The notes under the pieces: model-generated
Seen by the model: only the letters and a program-made list of their open reading frames with translations
The model's database searches: none
What the model was told of the DNA's origin: nothing
Shown here: piece after piece, positions 24,417 to 25,335 of the stretch
How the letters are laid out: each line of letters begins with the position of its first letter
How positions within the stretch are numbered: position 1 is the first letter of the stretch
Virus record (IMG/VR): IMGVR_UViG_3300044940_000242
Location: 1-25,335 of that record
Length of the DNA stretch: 25,335 nucleotides
Origin: a virus
Reading direction: 5' to 3' (one strand)
Position numbers and translations under genes: made by a program

Positions 24417-25335
24417 TTAATAATCTTTATTTTTTATTGCATCAATATCTTTATGTAATTCATTTATTTTTTCTTTCAATTCTTTAACTGCTTGAATAAC
24501 AATTGCAGTCAAAGGTGTATAAGAAACTGTTTTTAGACCTGCATTATTTGTTTTAACAAGTTCTGGCATATTTTTTTCAAGCTCTTGTGCTATAATACCA
24601 TAACTTTTTGTTTTGCTGTCTTTCCAATTAAAACTATATACCATTATTTTATCTAAAATATCAAAACTATTATCTATTTTATTTAAATTTTCTTTGAATC
24701 TCAAATCTGATAATGAATCAAAATTTGTTGCTGAAAGATCGCCTGTAAATGGATTGAAAAATAATTTTGTTGTAGAAACTTTTGCAATTTGATTAGATCC
24801 AGATGAAGCTATAAAAACTGGAAAATGTAAATCACTAGTTGTTGTATCATCTATTGCATTAATTTGAGTAGAGGGTCCTGTTGCACCTTGAATTCCTTGA
24901 ATACCTTGTCGTCCTTGAATTCCTTGAATGCCTTGTGATCCAGTTGTTCCTTGAGATCCAGTGATTCCCTGAATTCCTTGAATGCCCTGTCGTCCTTGAA
25001 TTCCTTGAATACCCTGTGATCCAGTTGTTCCTTGAGCTCCAGTTGTTCCTTGATCTCCAGTGATCCCCTGAATTCCTTGAATGCCCTGTGATCCAGTGAT
25101 TCCCTGAATTCCTTGAATGCCTTGTCGTCCTTGAATTCCTTGAATGCCCTGTGATCCAGTTATTCCCTGAATTCCTTGAATGCCCTGTGATCCAGTTGTT
25201 CCTTGAGATCCAGTGATCCCCTGAATTCCTTGAATGCCCTGTGATCCAGTGATTCCCTGAATTCCTTGAATGCCTTGTCGTCCTTGAATTCCTTGAATGC
25301 CCTGTGATCCAGTTATTCCCTGAATTCCTTGAATG
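24417..25335 (-). CDS. Collagen-like tail fibre with C-terminal S74 chaperone (5' end outside window)
   Basis: The minus-strand frame is open from the right edge to the TAA at 24417, with no start codon inside. Roughly 50 Gly-x-y triplets (mostly GIQ, GIT, GSQ, GRQ) come first, then GATGPSTQINAIDDTTTS, a beta-rich stretch (FFNPFTGDLSATNF) and the S74 intramolecular chaperone from SLSDLRFKENLNK through YGIIAQELEKNMPELV to the final coiled coil (AVKELKEKINELHKDIDAI). The Ser of SDLRFK, followed by R and K, matches the autocleavage site of endosialidase-type chaperones, which trimerise a fibre and are then released. The N-terminal virion-attachment part is not visible. Confidence 0.9.
   Translation of the reverse strand, partial: IQGIQGITGSQGIQGIQGRQGIQGIQGITGSQGIQGIQGITGSQGTTGSQGIQGIQGITGSQGIQGIQGRQGIQGIQGITGSQGIQGIQGITGDQGTTGAQGTTGSQGIQGIQGRQGIQGIQGITGSQGTTGSQGIQGIQGRQGIQGIQGATGPSTQINAIDDTTTSDLHFPVFIASSGSNQIAKVSTTKLFFNPFTGDLSATNFDSLSDLRFKENLNKIDNSFDILDKIMVYSFNWKDSKTKSYGIIAQELEKNMPELVKTNNAGLKTVSYTPLTAIVIQAVKELKEKINELHKDIDAIKNKDY
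24885..25335. repeat. Tandem collagen-coding DNA repeat with 153-bp higher-order unit
   Basis: Units of 9 bases (one Gly-x-y triplet) recur to the window edge. Over this there is a longer unit: the segment 25056-25182 recurs at 25209-25335 with only a few differences, an offset of 153 bp (17 triplets). It is a length-variable coding repeat, not a CRISPR array, since there are no unique spacers and the frame is maintained throughout. Confidence 0.85.

Noticed and set aside
24885-25335. Regular repeat resembling a CRISPR array
   Set aside because: Units are 9-bp multiples in an open collagen-like frame with no unique spacers; it is a coding repeat.

Overview
The window is AT-rich phage DNA (by eye about 30 % G+C) in which every recognisable gene is on the minus strand, so transcription runs from the right edge to the left. 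Reading right to left from about 13.8 kb, the order is neck protein 13, a small membrane protein, neck protein 14, a fibre-like virion protein, tail terminator 15, small terminase 16, large terminase 17, tail sheath 18, tail tube 19 and portal 20. This is the conserved head/tail order of T4-type myoviruses. TATAAATA boxes upstream of several genes match the T4-type late promoter. The host is not shown directly. The G+C-rich fibre tips resemble prophage fibre cassettes of alphaproteobacteria, which is weak evidence for such a host.

Layout. 1-2435: a truncated protein with BspA-like cysteine repeats, a 90-aa protein and a 471-aa lysine-rich protein next to the portal gene. 2435-11906: the portal, tube, sheath, terminase and neck genes. 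11920-14430: a membrane protein, gene 13 and a transglutaminase-like protein. Two decayed copies of one nuclease-like gene family lie in this module, at 4702-5276 (between 19 and 18) and 12218-13070 (next to 13).

14766-18038 is the most unusual part. It holds two tandem copies of a three-gene fibre cassette. Each copy starts with an AT-rich phage-type N-terminal shaft, switches within the fibre gene to G+C-rich prophage-type tip sequence, and continues into two small G+C-rich companion genes. Copy 2 (right) is intact. Copy 1 (left) is decaying: the fibre is frameshifted, companion A is frameshifted and shortened, and companion B has a 31-residue in-frame deletion.

18172-24328 is a six-gene carbohydrate/modification cluster: a nucleotidyltransferase-cupin fusion, a 2OG-Fe(II)-type oxygenase, a GT2 glycosyltransferase, a two-methyltransferase fusion protein, a GT17-type glycosyltransferase and a beta-propeller glycosidase-like protein. 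Several neighbours overlap or are 0-1 nt apart. The right edge is the C-terminal part of a collagen-like fibre ending in an S74 intramolecular chaperone. The cluster is thus flanked by receptor-binding genes and probably makes or modifies a surface glycan or virion decoration.

No tRNA, rRNA, CRISPR array or integrase was seen.
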